From the NCBI GenBank assembly GCA_033297205.1, contig MU859072.1, positions 62,001 through 126,000 of the forward strand: a stretch of 64,000 nt of DNA. The letters are read 5' to 3'. The notes beneath the pieces were generated by a model, which was not told the origin of the DNA, searched no databases, and was given only the letters and a program-made list of their open reading frames with translations. Positions 34,598 to 46,134 of this stretch are shown here, piece by piece (the first letter of the stretch is position 1; each line of letters starts with the position of its first letter). The position numbers and the translations under genes are program-made. The stretch is from Pseudoneurospora amorphoporcata. Its lineage: Eukaryota; Ascomycota; Sordariomycetes; Sordariales; Sordariaceae.

Positions 34598-35898
34598 TTT
34601 TTTTATTTATTTTGTTAATAAATGGAAGGGCAATTTATCACACACAATCCTGCGGATACTTTGCGGAAAAAGTGAAACTCAAAAGACAAACACCAAACGC
34701 AAGCAATACCTTTTCACTTTGGGCAAGAGACGGGAGGATGGATGCGAGGTTATACTCAACGGGAACTTGAGACATCAACTCAGGAGCAGACCCAATGTGG
34801 AGCGGGCTAAGCACTGTGTCAGAAGGGTATTTGCGGAGAGCATCGCCAGCCTCCACTCATCCAGCGCATCCGCTTAAGCTTAAACTGTGCAATGGAGAGC
34901 TATCTTTGGGCGGTCTGCGATTTTCGAAAGATGTTCACCGTTCGAAATGGGAGCCTTGGCCGTGGCGCGGATGCGGTGGTGCTCTCAGTCTCAGCCCTGG
35001 TGATGGCGTGAGACGGAAAGGCAATGGCAATGCGCCTCTGAGAGATCGGAGCCCATTGAACACCAACCGACCACAATGACTGGAGACACTTGAACGACAC
35101 CTCCAACAGGTCCACGTTGCGCGCCTGGTAAGTGCTTGTTTTGTGGGGCACTCCAGCTATAGGCTACAAGCTCACCTTTCCAAGTCAAGTGCTGACAGGA
35201 TTGACCCGCTGAGTTTACCGATCCCAGTGCCTCCATTTCAGGCGTCAAGATTTTCGACTTGGCGATGTTTTGGGTTTGCGCCTCTTGAACCGTTTGCCAA
35301 GATGTTCATGTCGGGTCCCGATGTTTTTCTTGCGCCACGGGATGGGGCATTGAAACAAGTCAATATCTTGACTGGAAAACACTTGGTCTTTTCCTCGTTT
35401 CGTCTGGTCAATATCTTCGTGATACTATGACAGCGGCGCGGGTTTCTGCGTCTGTTGTCTTGTAAGCTTACCCAGAGTCAGTTTCGAATCAACGCCCTGG
35501 ATGAATATTCGTTGGCATTGTTCCAAAGCGCTATCCAACTACCTAGATATAGGCATACCCAGCCACTTCCTCACTGACGCTGCGGAGATTGGGCAGGACC
35601 TGAAATAGCAACCCCCTGTCATCTGGGACAGCCAATACAACCCTATAGGCAAGCTGATGCAGCCCTAGCATGTGTGTGTTTTTGCGGATAGCAGGGGTGT
35701 TTACAGCAGGGACCCTATCAGGTACTCACAACTTTGTTGTTGCTCTGCCTCATTGTTAACCTGATGGCGAAGGAAAGATCTGATATTAAACCTTCTTCCC
35801 CTCGAGATCTAGGTCATGATGATTGTATAGTCTTTCTCATAGGTTTCTTACGGCCTCTAAAACATCATCCTAGAACTGTTTGAGCCGAAACTCCAAAG
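34598..35898. other. Divergent promoter region
   Basis: No supported gene in 1.3 kb between the SUR7-like gene (minus) and the cupredoxin-ferritin-like gene (plus). Confidence 0.4.
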
Positions 35899-38158
35899 AT
35901 GTGGTCTTCATCTTGGTTGCTGCCTCTTCCCCTGTTGGCATCTCTTGTCCAGGGTATCCATCACGTTGTTAAGGTTGGAGAGAATGAGAAGCTCGAGTTT
36001 GTTCCCGAGACACTCAAGGCTGCTGTTGGTGATACAGTGGAGTATCAGTTCTTTTCCAAAGTAAGCATTGACTTCCCCCTTCGTGGCTGAGGACAGCGGA
36101 GTTCAGTCCAGAATCGACGAGCTAACAGCATCATAGAACCATTCAGTGGTACAGTCAAGCTTCGATAAGCCTTGCCAACCTCTAGAAGACGGCTTCTTCT
36201 CCGGTTTTGTACCAACTTCATCGCCAAAGGAAGCTTCAAGAACCACATTCACCATCAACATCAAGGACACCAAGCCTCGATGGGTCTACTGCAGTCAAGG
36301 GAGCCACTGCCAATCTGGCATGGTTCATGGTATCAATGTGTAAGTGTTCACGGCATGAGGGACACACGCTGGTAGAGATGGCTAACTTTACCTGATTAGC
36401 GAGTCCAAGAAGATGGATGAGTACAAGAGAGAAGCGGCGAAAGCCAAAGCGAACACTTCACCAAAAAGTCAACGCCCGGCTTGGGGATTCCGCAGAATGC
36501 ACGTCGATGTCGGTAAAAACGGAAAGAACGAATTCACACCAAACGACATCAAGGAGATTCCCGGCACCATCATCCAGTTCAATTTCTGTCAGAAGAACCA
36601 CTCGGCCGTTGAGTCAAGCTTTGACAAGCCTTGCGTTCCCGTTGACGGAGGGTTCAGCAGTGGATTTATTCCGGTCAAGAATGAATTTTTCGCTGCTGTT
36701 TTTAATATCCTCGTTCAACACACCAGACCCGTTTGGTTCTACGATGCCAAGGATAGCAATTGCAAGTCTGGTATGGTGGGCAGCATTAATGCGCAAGTCA
36801 ATCATCCAAGAAGCAGTGACGTTAGGGTGCGAATGAGGACTTCTGGCTGACACACTTTGCATAGCCCTTCCGAAGGCAACACTCTCGAAGCTTATGCTGC
36901 CAAGGCGTCAAAAATTGAAAAGAGCGAAATCCCTGACTGGGCCCCCATTGGTGGTGTTGCAGCCATTGACGGACTCATCAACCCTGTCTTTGACGGACCT
37001 AATCTCATCATCCCAGTGACTCTAATCGACCCAGCTGGTGAGAGCACTGAGGCCGATAAAACCGCCAACAATGCCACGTCAACAGCTACAACTGCTCCCA
37101 CAGAATCCGCGGGAAGTGGTGAACACTCCAACAAATACCTCTCGGGGTCCAAGGATAACGCGAATGCTTCCATTCACATCAACACCGCCGCCGGCGGTTC
37201 AAAGCCCGGTCACTACGCCTACCCCGACGAGATTTCCGACGACACCATCGCCTTCCTCCAAGTTTTAAAGCTCATGGACCGCATCCTCGGCGAGACCCTC
37301 TACGCGTGGTACAAGAAGATCGCCAAAGACGGCGAATGGGAAGGCATCTACCCCAACTCGCTAGTGGCCATGATCCAAAGCATGAGCGCCCAGATCTCGG
37401 TGCATTACCAGACTCTCGAGGACACTCTCAACCACTTCGACCATCCCTCATTCAACGACACTGCCTGCAAGCTCAAGCTCCCCGAGGGAAACGAAATCGA
37501 CGAATACGTCATCGCCTCCCTCGTTCTTCTCAAGCTCGAGATCGGCGCCCTCGCCGACGTCAGCGTTCTCATCGCCCAAAAGGATTCATGGTTTCTTCCG
37601 GCCTTGGTCACCGAGGTCGGCGCCAAGAGCCGCATGTCCGCCGTCATCAACATGATTCAGAACAAGAACGCCGCCGCCGCGCCCAGGGAGGTGTTGCTCC
37701 CCGTCGAGCTTGCGTGGAGCTATGCCATGACGCACTTCGTTGAGAGCTGTTCCGACCAGGAAGCTGGCAAGATCGCGAACATGCCTGAGGAACCGTTTGC
37801 GCCGCTGGAGGTCGTGCATAGGGAGCTTTCGGGTGCTAACTCGGATGATAGGGCGCTTAAGGTTACGCTGAACTATACTATTCCTGCGGGGGCAGAGGGT
37901 GGGAAGGGGAACGGCAAGGAGCATTGGGTTGCGTGGGTAGGACCCTGGGGCACGTATGAGTATACGAAGCTGGATGAGAAGACAAAGGTGGCGGAGGTGC
38001 CGGAGAACATGTTTGGGTATGTGTGGATTGCGGTGGTGAATCATAATAGCGTTGGACTGTCGGAGTTGGAGGATGTCACGGTTGCGGGGCCGCAGATTGT
38101 GTGGACGAGTAATCCCCAGGGAGATATTGATGTGGGGTTTGAGAAGGAGATCGTTTGA
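35899..38158 (+). CDS. Secreted double-cupredoxin / ferritin-like (Rds1-type) fusion protein
   Basis: Exons 35899-36060, 36137-36339, 36400-36792 and 36865-38158 join to 683 residues. The third intron begins GCAAGT, a GC-AG intron; only this splice keeps the frame (INA then PSEGNTLEAY). Residues 1-19 are a signal peptide. Cupredoxin domain 1 (about 20-122) has type-1 copper ligands His in NHSVV and Cys, His and Met in YCSQGSHCQSGM. Domain 2 (about 145-255) keeps the fold and the first His (KNHSAV) but reads YDAKDSNCKSGM, losing the ligand Cys and His. After a Ser/Thr/Ala-rich linker, residues about 370-535 are a four-helix stretch (LMDRILGETLYAWY, VIASLVLLKLEIGAL, LVTEVGAKSRMSAVIN) resembling fungal Rds1-type ferritin-like domains. 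A beta-rich tail follows. A metal or redox role at the cell surface is inferred. Confidence 0.87.
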
Positions 38159-38660
38159 TTTTAGGGAGGTGATTGGATAAAACGGTTAGTAGGCAATAGG
38201 TTATAAATAGTTTTGGGATACAATTTTGTTAAGTTAGAACTTAAGGAGGGAAAGGGTGTAAAGGCGTTCGGCTTAACGGTCAGGCAATCATGAAGAAACT
38301 TCAATATCACAACTATACGAGCCCTTGAATGCAGGTATGCAAACATCAGCATTCTTCTTCGCATCCATGCGTTCAAAACGATTGCTCTGTTAAGAGGCAT
38401 CAATGCCATATAAAGAACAGAGAACGCTGTATGATACGACCAGAAGCATCCGAAACAACCCAATGGCTGCCAAACAGTACAGTCAAAAGTCAAAAGTCAA
38501 AAACAGAGGCCCAAAACCAAATGCTCAAAACCAGTTCAAATAACACATCTCTAACATACATCCGTTCTCCACCAGGGAGAGCTTCAGACCGCCGCTTTGT
38601 TTATAGTTTCCCATCCAAAATCAGCTTTAAAAGACCCCATCATAACCAACAGTCAACCCT
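38159..38660. other. Convergent 3' region of two cupredoxin genes
   Basis: No gene is seen; AT-rich, probably both 3' untranslated regions. Confidence 0.4.
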
Positions 38661-39444
38661 TTAAGCAAGAACAAACCCAAGCGCGGCAACCAAAACACCA
38701 AAAGAGACACCAACAGCTCCAGCACCGCTAACGGGGGAACCAGAAGTAGTAGAGGTAGCAGTCGACGAAGCACCGGAAGCAGTACCGGAGGCAGTACCGC
38801 TAGGGACAGCAACTAGGGTAGTGCTGCTGCTACCACCGGAAGAAGAACCAGAGTCAGAAGAAGAAGCCTTGGCAACGGAACCACCAAAGACACCACCGGC
38901 AGGCGTCACGTTGCTGCTCGCCGACTTGGCCGCCGTCTTGAACTTGTCAAAGTCATCGGTGCTCTTGGCGTTGACGGCGCCGACCATGCCGGCCTGGCAG
39001 TGCTTGCCCTGGGAGCAGTAGAACCAGAGAGGGGTGGTGGAGTTGACTGTTACGCGGAAGACGTTTTCCTGTGGATCCCAAGAACTGCTATTAGAATACT
39101 GCCTTTTGGCTGAGATGCGTAAGGATAGAAGGGAACGACGATCACAGGGAGGGAGGGAGGGAGGGAGGACGTACGGAAGCAACACCAGTCTGAGCAACGG
39201 GGAAGAAACCGGAGAAAAAGCCGTTCTCCGTCTTGGGCTCGCAAGGCTTGGCCGCGGTAGAGGTCACGATGCTGTGGTTCTTCGCGTAGAACCAGAACTC
39301 GAGAACGTCGCCGACGTCGGCCTTGATGTTCTCGGGGTCGAAGGTCAGGCCGGACTCGCCGACCTTGACGGGGATGGTCTTGGCAGAGACGACGGAGGAG
39401 AGGGCCAGGGTGGCGGCGAGGAGGATGTTGCTGAGAGAAGGCAT
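38661..39444 (-). CDS. GPI-anchored cupredoxin-domain protein
   Basis: Exons 39175-39444 and 38661-39068 (minus strand) give 225 residues. A signal peptide (MPSLSNILLAATLALSSVVS) precedes one cupredoxin domain at about 22-135 with intact copper ligands: His in KNHSIV, then Cys, His and Met in FYCSQGKHCQAGM. A Ser/Thr/Gly-rich region and a C-terminal hydrophobic tail (VGVSFGVLVAALGFVLA) indicate a GPI anchor at the plasma membrane or wall. Fungal proteins of this layout are common and mostly unstudied. A TATATAAA on the minus strand at 39692-39699 lies about 250 bp upstream of the ATG. The convergent neighbour has two related domains, suggesting local duplication. The 106-nt intron carries a G-rich repeat, listed separately. 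Confidence 0.92.
39147..39169 (+). repeat. GGGA tandem repeat in the cupredoxin intron
   Basis: Five or more consecutive GGGA units on the plus strand (TCCC on the coding strand) inside intron 39069-39174. Four G3 runs with one-base loops fit the G-quadruplex pattern. Confidence 0.75.
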
Positions 39445-41042
39445 TTTGATTTTGTTTATTTGGTTGCTTGCTTGTGTGTGGGTTGGAAAGATTGTTGTTG
39501 GTTGGTTGGTATGAATTAAGGGAGTGAGTGAGTTTGAGCGGGTAATCAGAAACTGAATGGATATGGAAAGAACGAAACGAGTTTGTTTTGAAATGAAGAT
39601 CCGCCGGGGATGTATGGTTTGAATGTATTTGAGCTGGTTTGAGTTGATAATGATGGAAACAATAATGGATGGACGGAAGTGTCTTGCTCTCTTTATATAC
39701 GCCTCTGTCCTCCCAGCAGCATCCGCCACGGCCATGACCATGGCCACCCCAGAGCGCCTACATAGTTCACATTGTTTCTCGTTGTGTGACGGCCATGAAG
39801 GATCCTTCAAGATGTTTCAAGGAGCCTTCTTAGACTGTTCCTGAGGCTTGAGACTTGGGGTAGGTCTTGTGAATGGATGGAAAGGGAAGAATCCTAGAGT
39901 TGTTTACAAAGTGTTGCTATCTTAGCACACAACGAAGGACAAGGGGACGCGGTCTCACCCCAGACAAAGCCCGAGCGCTGAGGCGGCCGGCGGATGCACC
40001 GGACAGCGTTAACAGTCACCTTGACAGTGGTCAGTGGCTGCTTGGCCTCGGCCGTGACCCCGTGGAAGTTCGGAAGGCTTCTTACCCGCTGCAACTATGG
40101 CAGGGCTTTGTGACACTGGTTGATGGGGAGGCCCATGGTGTAAAACGTGGAAGGGTCTTGTGGGAATCTGGATGGACCAATGGCGATGATTGACATCCCC
40201 GGAATCTGGAAGCGAAGCTGGGGGAAGGAGGCTTCGGATTTTTGGGACGCCAAGGTTTCTGACACTTGTGAGGAAATCAGGGGTCCAGGGGTCTAGAACC
40301 TGAGACGCTTCAGTAGGTAGCAGTAAGCTTGGTACCCCTGTCACTAACAAAAGTTACTAAGTCTAGGCTTTGGGGTGTAGAATTGTCAGCATGCTGGCAC
40401 TTATCCAGAGTCTGGTTCATCAATGGAAAGCAGTCATTCGTGATGCGAGATGGAAACAAGCCAGGCGCTTGGACGAAACAAGTTCAAAGCAGGTGGGTTT
40501 GCCGAATAGATAGCTCGTTTTGAGAACAGATGAGAGAACACTGGAATGATTTCAACAGAACTTGTTTGGACGTTCTAAGCGCCCTACCAAAGCTATCCGT
40601 GGCCGCACAAAGGGCCGGCAAACATCCCGCCATGAGAACACGATGATTGTTTTGGACCTCAATCAGGACAACACATACCTGTGTTTTTGCTGCCCCGCGC
40701 CTATTGCGGGCCGCCTCGAAAGCCAGAAGAAAGCGTTCTCAGCGGCTCATCTCCGTCAACAGAGAGGTACCCAGTTATGCTGATGACCTATTTTGGAATT
40801 CGGGTGTCAGCCGTAGCGCGGTTAGGCTTGCCTTCTGGCGAAAATGAAGCGGCCGTTAACATGACCCGACTGTTGTCTAAAGATTTGGAGTGGAGTAATG
40901 ATGCAAAAAAGAAGTCAGGGATCGTTGTAAAGAGTTGGATACGGAAAGCAAAAGATTGCTTACTCCTGGTTGCTGGCTCATTTCAGGACAGCAACATGGT
41001 GAGAAAACAGTACGAAAAAGAGGCAAAAAAAGATATTTGCGC
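39445..41042. other. Intergenic region downstream of the tRNA gene
   Basis: No supported protein gene in 1.6 kb. It contains the promoter of the minus-strand cupredoxin gene (TATA-like element at 39692-39699). Open frames around 40560-41100 lack motifs and overlap the tRNA. Confidence 0.4.
41025..41031 (-). terminator. RNA polymerase III terminator of tRNA-Leu
   Basis: A run of seven A on the plus strand reads as seven T on the minus strand, 12 nt beyond the 3' end of the tRNA. Confidence 0.75.
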
Positions 41043-41143
41043 TGACAAGGACGAGATTCGAACTCGCGAGGTTTCCCATTGCGGTTTCAAGTTGATCATT
41101 TGATAACCTAAACACAACGCCTTAACCACTCGGCCACCTTGCC
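41043..41143 (-). tRNA. tRNA-Leu, anticodon UAG, intron-containing
   Basis: On the minus strand the acceptor arms GGCAAGG and CCTTGTC pair over seven positions and are followed by discriminator A. Box A is GTGGCCGAGTGG and box B is GAGTTCGAATCTC. A long variable arm (TGGGAAACCTC) marks a class II tRNA, and discriminator A with this body favours Leu over Ser. The anticodon stem pairs TTGTG with CGCAA. The 29-nt loop implies an intron of about 22 nt after position 37, leaving loop TTTAGG...C with anticodon TAG, which reads CUA/CUN codons. An oligo-T terminator follows. The anticodon depends on placing the intron at the usual position. Confidence 0.85.
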
Positions 41144-41583
41144 TAGTGAAATTGTTATAAGTCTATGCACATGCTTGGCATCATGTAGTCACCCGGCCGC
41201 ATTGGCTTCGCACACCACCATCTCCTGTATCACTGCAAAGTGCAAATGGTTGAGGAGTTGGCGTTCGGGTTGAATGATGACAAAAAAGTCCAAGCATGGT
41301 GATACTTCGGCAGAGTCTCACACAGAGCCCCTTCGCTCACAATTCTCAGGCCTTTTGGCCCCCGTTATCGAAGGCAACGTTCTCAGACGATATTAACGTG
41401 TCCAATCAACTTCCATTTTCCATTCCGGATGTGCTATAGACTGGGTATCATCAAGTAGCCGTAAACTCCTTAGCCGCTGAACTCTATGTGGCAACCAAAA
41501 CAAAAGACAAATCTCGCAAACACCGTACACAACCATATGCCCCATAAACCCATAAGGAGAGAGAGATAGGGAGAAAACAGTGA
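41144..41583. other. Intergenic, tRNA upstream and cyclin 3' side
   Basis: No gene is seen in 440 bp. Confidence 0.4.
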
Positions 41584-43031
41584 TTAATAGTAACCGTGAC
41601 CCTTACGCCCCTTGTGTCGGTCACTGTTGTGCCCACCATGCCGACTTCGCGAATAAGGACTCCAGCCATGGTCCGTGTGATTGCGGTGTGATGAATGCGA
41701 GTGATGAGCGCTCCGACTCGAGTGCCTTGGTTCATCTGGGATTCTTTCCTCAACCTCCTCTTCGATCTCCTCGTAGACGTCGTCGAAATATTCCACCACT
41801 GTTTCCCGCTCGAAACGGGCATCCTCATGGTCGAAGACGAACCGCAAAGTTCCCTCGGACGACTTGTTATTCCGCTTGACAGTGTTATTTCCCGGTAGCG
41901 AGCTGTTAGTCGCAGGCGAAATCGCAGAACCCGGCGTGACGGAAAGAGCATCCGAGCTGTCTTGTACACACTTGTCGCACCAGGCAAAGTGGCGGTGGTA
42001 CCGATTCCCTGATAGCATCTTGTTGATGTCAATTTTAACATCCATCAACTTGTTAAGATCGTATCTGCTGCCCACTTTGGTGGACTTGGCAAATTGCGTG
42101 TAGAGATCCATCAAATCCAACATGACCTCAAGGATGCAGCCTTTCCTAGCCGGATACCGGTCGGAATAGAACTGCGAAATCCGATCTCCACCCATGCCCG
42201 TAAGCATGACCGTTAATTCAAGGATTGCCATCACGAGAGGAAGGCTTGGTTGCTTCAAGGGCGCAAACGTCTTGTAAAGATCGATAGACATGTCGTATGC
42301 GTCGCTGATGAACCTCTTGACATCGGGACTGTCTCCCTTCACACCCTTTGGGAACATCTTCCGCAGCAGTTTGATCAACAACTTCTGAGGATACTGAGCC
42401 TGGAAGTCGAAACCAATGGTCTCCAAGATATGACGCTCGAGGCCCACTGTAAACTTCGATGGCCCATCAAACATCTGCTCGGTAAACATTAGCAGCTGCA
42501 AGATAGATCATCAATGAGGCGATTGACCAACCTTGTCATCCGGTGTTCGTTGATCGTGAGGTTGCCTGATATTGTGGGCAGCACATAGAACATCCTTGGA
42601 CTTCTTTATCGTGTCCTCCACTTTGCATGCAACAAACAACGACGCAAGAGCCACATCTTCGTAGTTGTACTCGGCGCTCGGAAACCGTATCCTGAACCTG
42701 TGATAGTATGTCGCTGCAGTATCGAAAGTCTTCACCGGGCTGTGGCACTCGTCAGCAAGATGCGAGGGTAAAGCTTGGAAGTGGTGGTTCCGCACAGGCT
42801 TATACTTTGCCGAACGCTGTCAATCAGCTGAACCCCTTTGAGTCTGTATGCATCCTCTCTTGCCTCGTCATAGCCAATGCTCTTTAGCATATGTTGTAGC
42901 GTCTGTTCCGAAATGTAGCGTGGCGGGTTGGAAGAAAGCCCCGGGGAAGGCCCTATCGGGACCACTTCCTGGTCATTGACATTGGTGCCATTGCGTTTCG
43001 AGGCCGGCTCGGTTGGTATGCTCGGTGCCAT
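41584..43031 (-). CDS. Cyclin of the CTD kinase I complex (Ctk2 type)
   Basis: Exons 42796-43031, 42532-42739 and 41584-42474 (minus strand) give 444 residues. Ctk2 is the cyclin partner of a kinase that phosphorylates Ser2 in the RNA polymerase II C-terminal repeats during elongation. The cyclin box starts near residue 40. Splicing of the 56-nt intron rebuilds ISLPVKTFDTAATYYHRF, followed by ALASLFVACKVEDTIKKSKD. The second splice gives TPDDKMFDGPSK, and GLERHILETIGFDFQ continues the box. The last exon ends in a His/Arg/Ser-rich tail. The second intron has a weak GTTGGT donor; I chose its acceptor at GAGCAG because the branch-like TGCTAATG precedes it and because the family reads DDKxFD there. 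A splice at the upstream TTGCAG would add seven residues. Confidence 0.88.
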
Positions 43032-44238
43032 TGGGGAAGTTGGTGGTTGAGTTGGTTAAAGTTGGTCGAGAGAAATGGGCATGGAGCCCGTGGTCATGCG
43101 TTGGGAGCGCAGCCCTGTCGGGATTCGGGAATCGTTCTGACGTCGCGAGGAGGATGGGGGTTCGAGATCGACAGTTGAGGGTCGGGGCGTGAATTGAAAA
43201 TTTGACGGTAACGGCCCGGAACTTCTGTATGAGTGTATGTCCACAAGGTATCTCGAGAGTCAGCCTTGGTTTCGAGGTTGGAGCGCAGATGGTGAAAGAT
43301 GGGAGGAAAATGGGAATCCAAGTTAAAGTTTCGCGACACCAATTCCGAGGGGTTGCTTGCAGCGCGCGCCGCTGTTCACAAGTGAACACTGGTTGGAGCT
43401 GGTAACAAATTTGGGTGAACCGTGCACCCGAAAGCCGATAAGATAACACTGGGCTGAACTTGTGACGGGAACAGAAACTTGCTTTGACCTCCCCCCGCAA
43501 AATCCCGGGTCGTGAGCGGCAAGTGGGCCATTCCAGCCCCGCTGTGTCTCCAATTCCCCTCGGCCCTCCACAATCCGGTCTCTCTCCCGAATCCATTTCC
43601 ATTTCCATCTCCAATTCCCATCATTTCCGTTTCCGATTTTCCCTCCCGCTGCATGATCCAGATCTCATCCAGCCTTCGGACACCCACCCGCGTTGACAAG
43701 GACTCTACTAACATCATGGCAGACATCACTGGACCATGCTTCACGAACATCACGTCTTTGCGATGAACTGATTCGTTCGCGTGGAAGGGCTCACAGGCCG
43801 GACGTCAGGCCATTTTCAGGAGATGGTCGCCGTATGGTGATGTTTACAACTGCCGACTTTAACAACTCGTCGGTTAGAGGCTAAGCGACAAGTTCCCGTG
43901 CGCATTGCTACGTACCGCCGTTTAACCGACTCGGCGATGTCTCAAAGGGCACTGATGCATCACGACCTGCTCGATTAGTCCGCTATATCAGAACTTACAG
44001 CAGAAGATCGCTTTAAAGCAGGAAACAAACTACAGGACTCACCGTGTGAAGCCATCGCGGTGGTCGCCCGTCAATATTTACTACCAGTGTAGTTCTAAGA
44101 AATGATTCAAAAAGGGACCCGTTGCCCCATCTTCAGGATGGTTCGATAGCAAGTGTTGCACCAGTGTCACTCACAAATTCCTAATCACTCCTCCTCCTCA
44201 ATAACCCAGACTTACAAAAACTGTCGATTCTCATCACC
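43032..44238. other. Divergent promoter region
   Basis: No supported gene in 1.2 kb between the Ctk2-type gene (minus) and the esterase (plus). Confidence 0.4.
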
Positions 44239-45222
44239 ATGGTTCGAATTTCTCTCTTGACGTACCTGCCCTAGGCCTAGGAAGCACCGCTGTGCTCGCA
44301 TCCAAATGTGGCGTGGCCACGGGCAGTTTGCAACCAGTTACCAACTTCGGCGAACACCCAACCGGCCTGGATCTCCAGATCTACGTCCCCAAGAACCTAG
44401 GCCCCAATCCCACCGTCATTCTAGCTGTAAGAACTTCCCCAACATCTTAAAAGACGAGACAAAAGAAAGCAACACTAACCCTCCTCACAGCTCCACTACT
44501 GCAGCGGCACCGGTCCCCTCTACTCGCAACTATCCAACTACGACCCCCTCGCCGACGCTCGCCGCTCCTTCGTAGTCCTCTACCCCTCCACCCCGCACGA
44601 CAACAACTGCTGGGACGTGGCCTCTTCCAAGTCCCTCACCCGCGACGCCGGCGGCGACACCACCTCGCTAGCCAACATGGTGCGCTGGGCCATCTCCGAG
44701 TACGACGCCGACCCGTCCAAGATCTTCGTCACCGGCTCTTCGTCGGGTTGCATGATGTCCAACGTCATGGCCGCCACCTATCCCGATTTGTTTAGTGCCG
44801 TATCCTGCTACAGTGGCGTAGCCGCCGGCTGCTTGGCGGGCTCGCCCGGAGCTAGTCCGACGACGGCGGACCCGACTTGTGCCAATGGTGATAACAGGAA
44901 GACTGGACCCGAATGGGCGGCACTTCTCAAGGGGATGTTCGGGAAACCGGAGGGGTATACGGAGGGCGAGTATCCCAAGGTGCAGACGTGGCATGGGGAG
45001 GCGGACTTGTTTATCAATTATCCGAACTTGGCGGAGCAGTTGAAGCAGTGGTCAACAGTGTTGGGGGTGTCGTTCAGCAAGAATGAGACGGATACGCCGC
45101 AGAGTGGGTATACGAAGATTGTGTATGGGGATGGAAGCAAGTTGATCGGGTATTCGGCGAGGGGAGTGGGACATACGGTGCCGGTGCATCCTGAGGCTGA
45201 TTTGCAGTGGTTTGGGTTGTAA
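44239..45222 (+). CDS. Acetylxylan esterase (CE1 family), frame broken in the signal peptide
   Basis: Exons are about 44239-44426 and 44491-45222, with the intron GTAAGA...CTCACAG between. The enzyme removes acetyl groups from plant xylan outside the cell. The serine-hydrolase triad is visible: GSSSGCM (GxSxG), WHGEAD (Asp) and GVGHTVP (His). ALHYCSGTG and the substrate-loop NNCWDVAS are family features. The ATG at 44239 starts a signal-like MVRISLLTYL but meets TAG at 44272-44274. The frame that continues into the mature enzyme (LGLGSTAVLASKCGVATG) lies two bases off, so one base appears missing near 44266-44272. An alternative in-frame reading uses a 65-nt intron 44262-44326, but it would delete the signal peptide. 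No CBM1 is present. It is either a recent pseudogene or a sequence error; the rest is intact. Confidence 0.8.
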
Positions 45223-46134
45223 ATAAAGATGAGATGGGGGAGGTTGAGAGGAGTGGATGGGAGGGTATCAGATGTGATGGTTGGTGATGATGGATATGCA
45301 GTCAAGAGGACCTCTAAACAGGAATTTGTGGTGTGGTCTCCGTTGCCATTGGTACGGTTTCTTCTTAGTTGGCAATGCAAAGTATGGATGGCCCTCACAG
45401 CACAGTCAAAGGAAAGAGGTTGACCCTGCAACTTAAACCGCATCGTAAAGAGGCGCGGCGACCTAAACACCCCGCCAAGAATGTCAATGGCGTGTTGTGT
45501 AGCATCGCATGTGCGATACTTTATTTTCAATCTGAGCAAGATCACTTCCACCCAAATCTGATACCGATTGCACGGGACACGCCGTTGTTTGCTCCTGTGC
45601 CTTGCGGGCCGCATGCTTTTAACCACGTTCCTGCTGCGGCGTTGTAGCGTGGAAGTTATAGGATAACGTCCTAGTGTGGCGGTCACGCTTTTACGAAGAC
45701 TTCAACTATACTTCAACTACACTTTAACGGCATTCACTTCGACCCACTTCAATTTATATGGCACTTCAACATTTCAACACATGAATTACACTTGAAGCAC
45801 TCTTCACTCGAGGTACATTTCAACATTTCTGACTTGGATCACCACAAAGTTGGTTAAACTCATGATGGATCAATTAGGTATTGTTATCCATTAAACCTTC
45901 GCTTATTCGCTTGCTTGAGCTAGCGAGGCTAGTCTAATTTCCCCCATTGTCGTTACATGACTCTCTGTCATCAGACTCGTACGATATTATATCCCATTCC
46001 CGTCATCTAGAAACCATGACCAAACGTCGTCTCTGGCTCCCTCTGTGTGGCATCAAAATCCAAAACGCTTATTTATATGTGCATGCAATAGTGTAGTATG
46101 GTATCCAACTCCTTCCCACTCTTCCTTCCCAGGC
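45223..46134. other. Convergent 3' region with ACTTCAAC-like repeats
   Basis: No supported gene in 0.9 kb. At about 45698-45838 a degenerate word ACTTCAAC/CATTTCAAC recurs at least six times. Confidence 0.4.
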
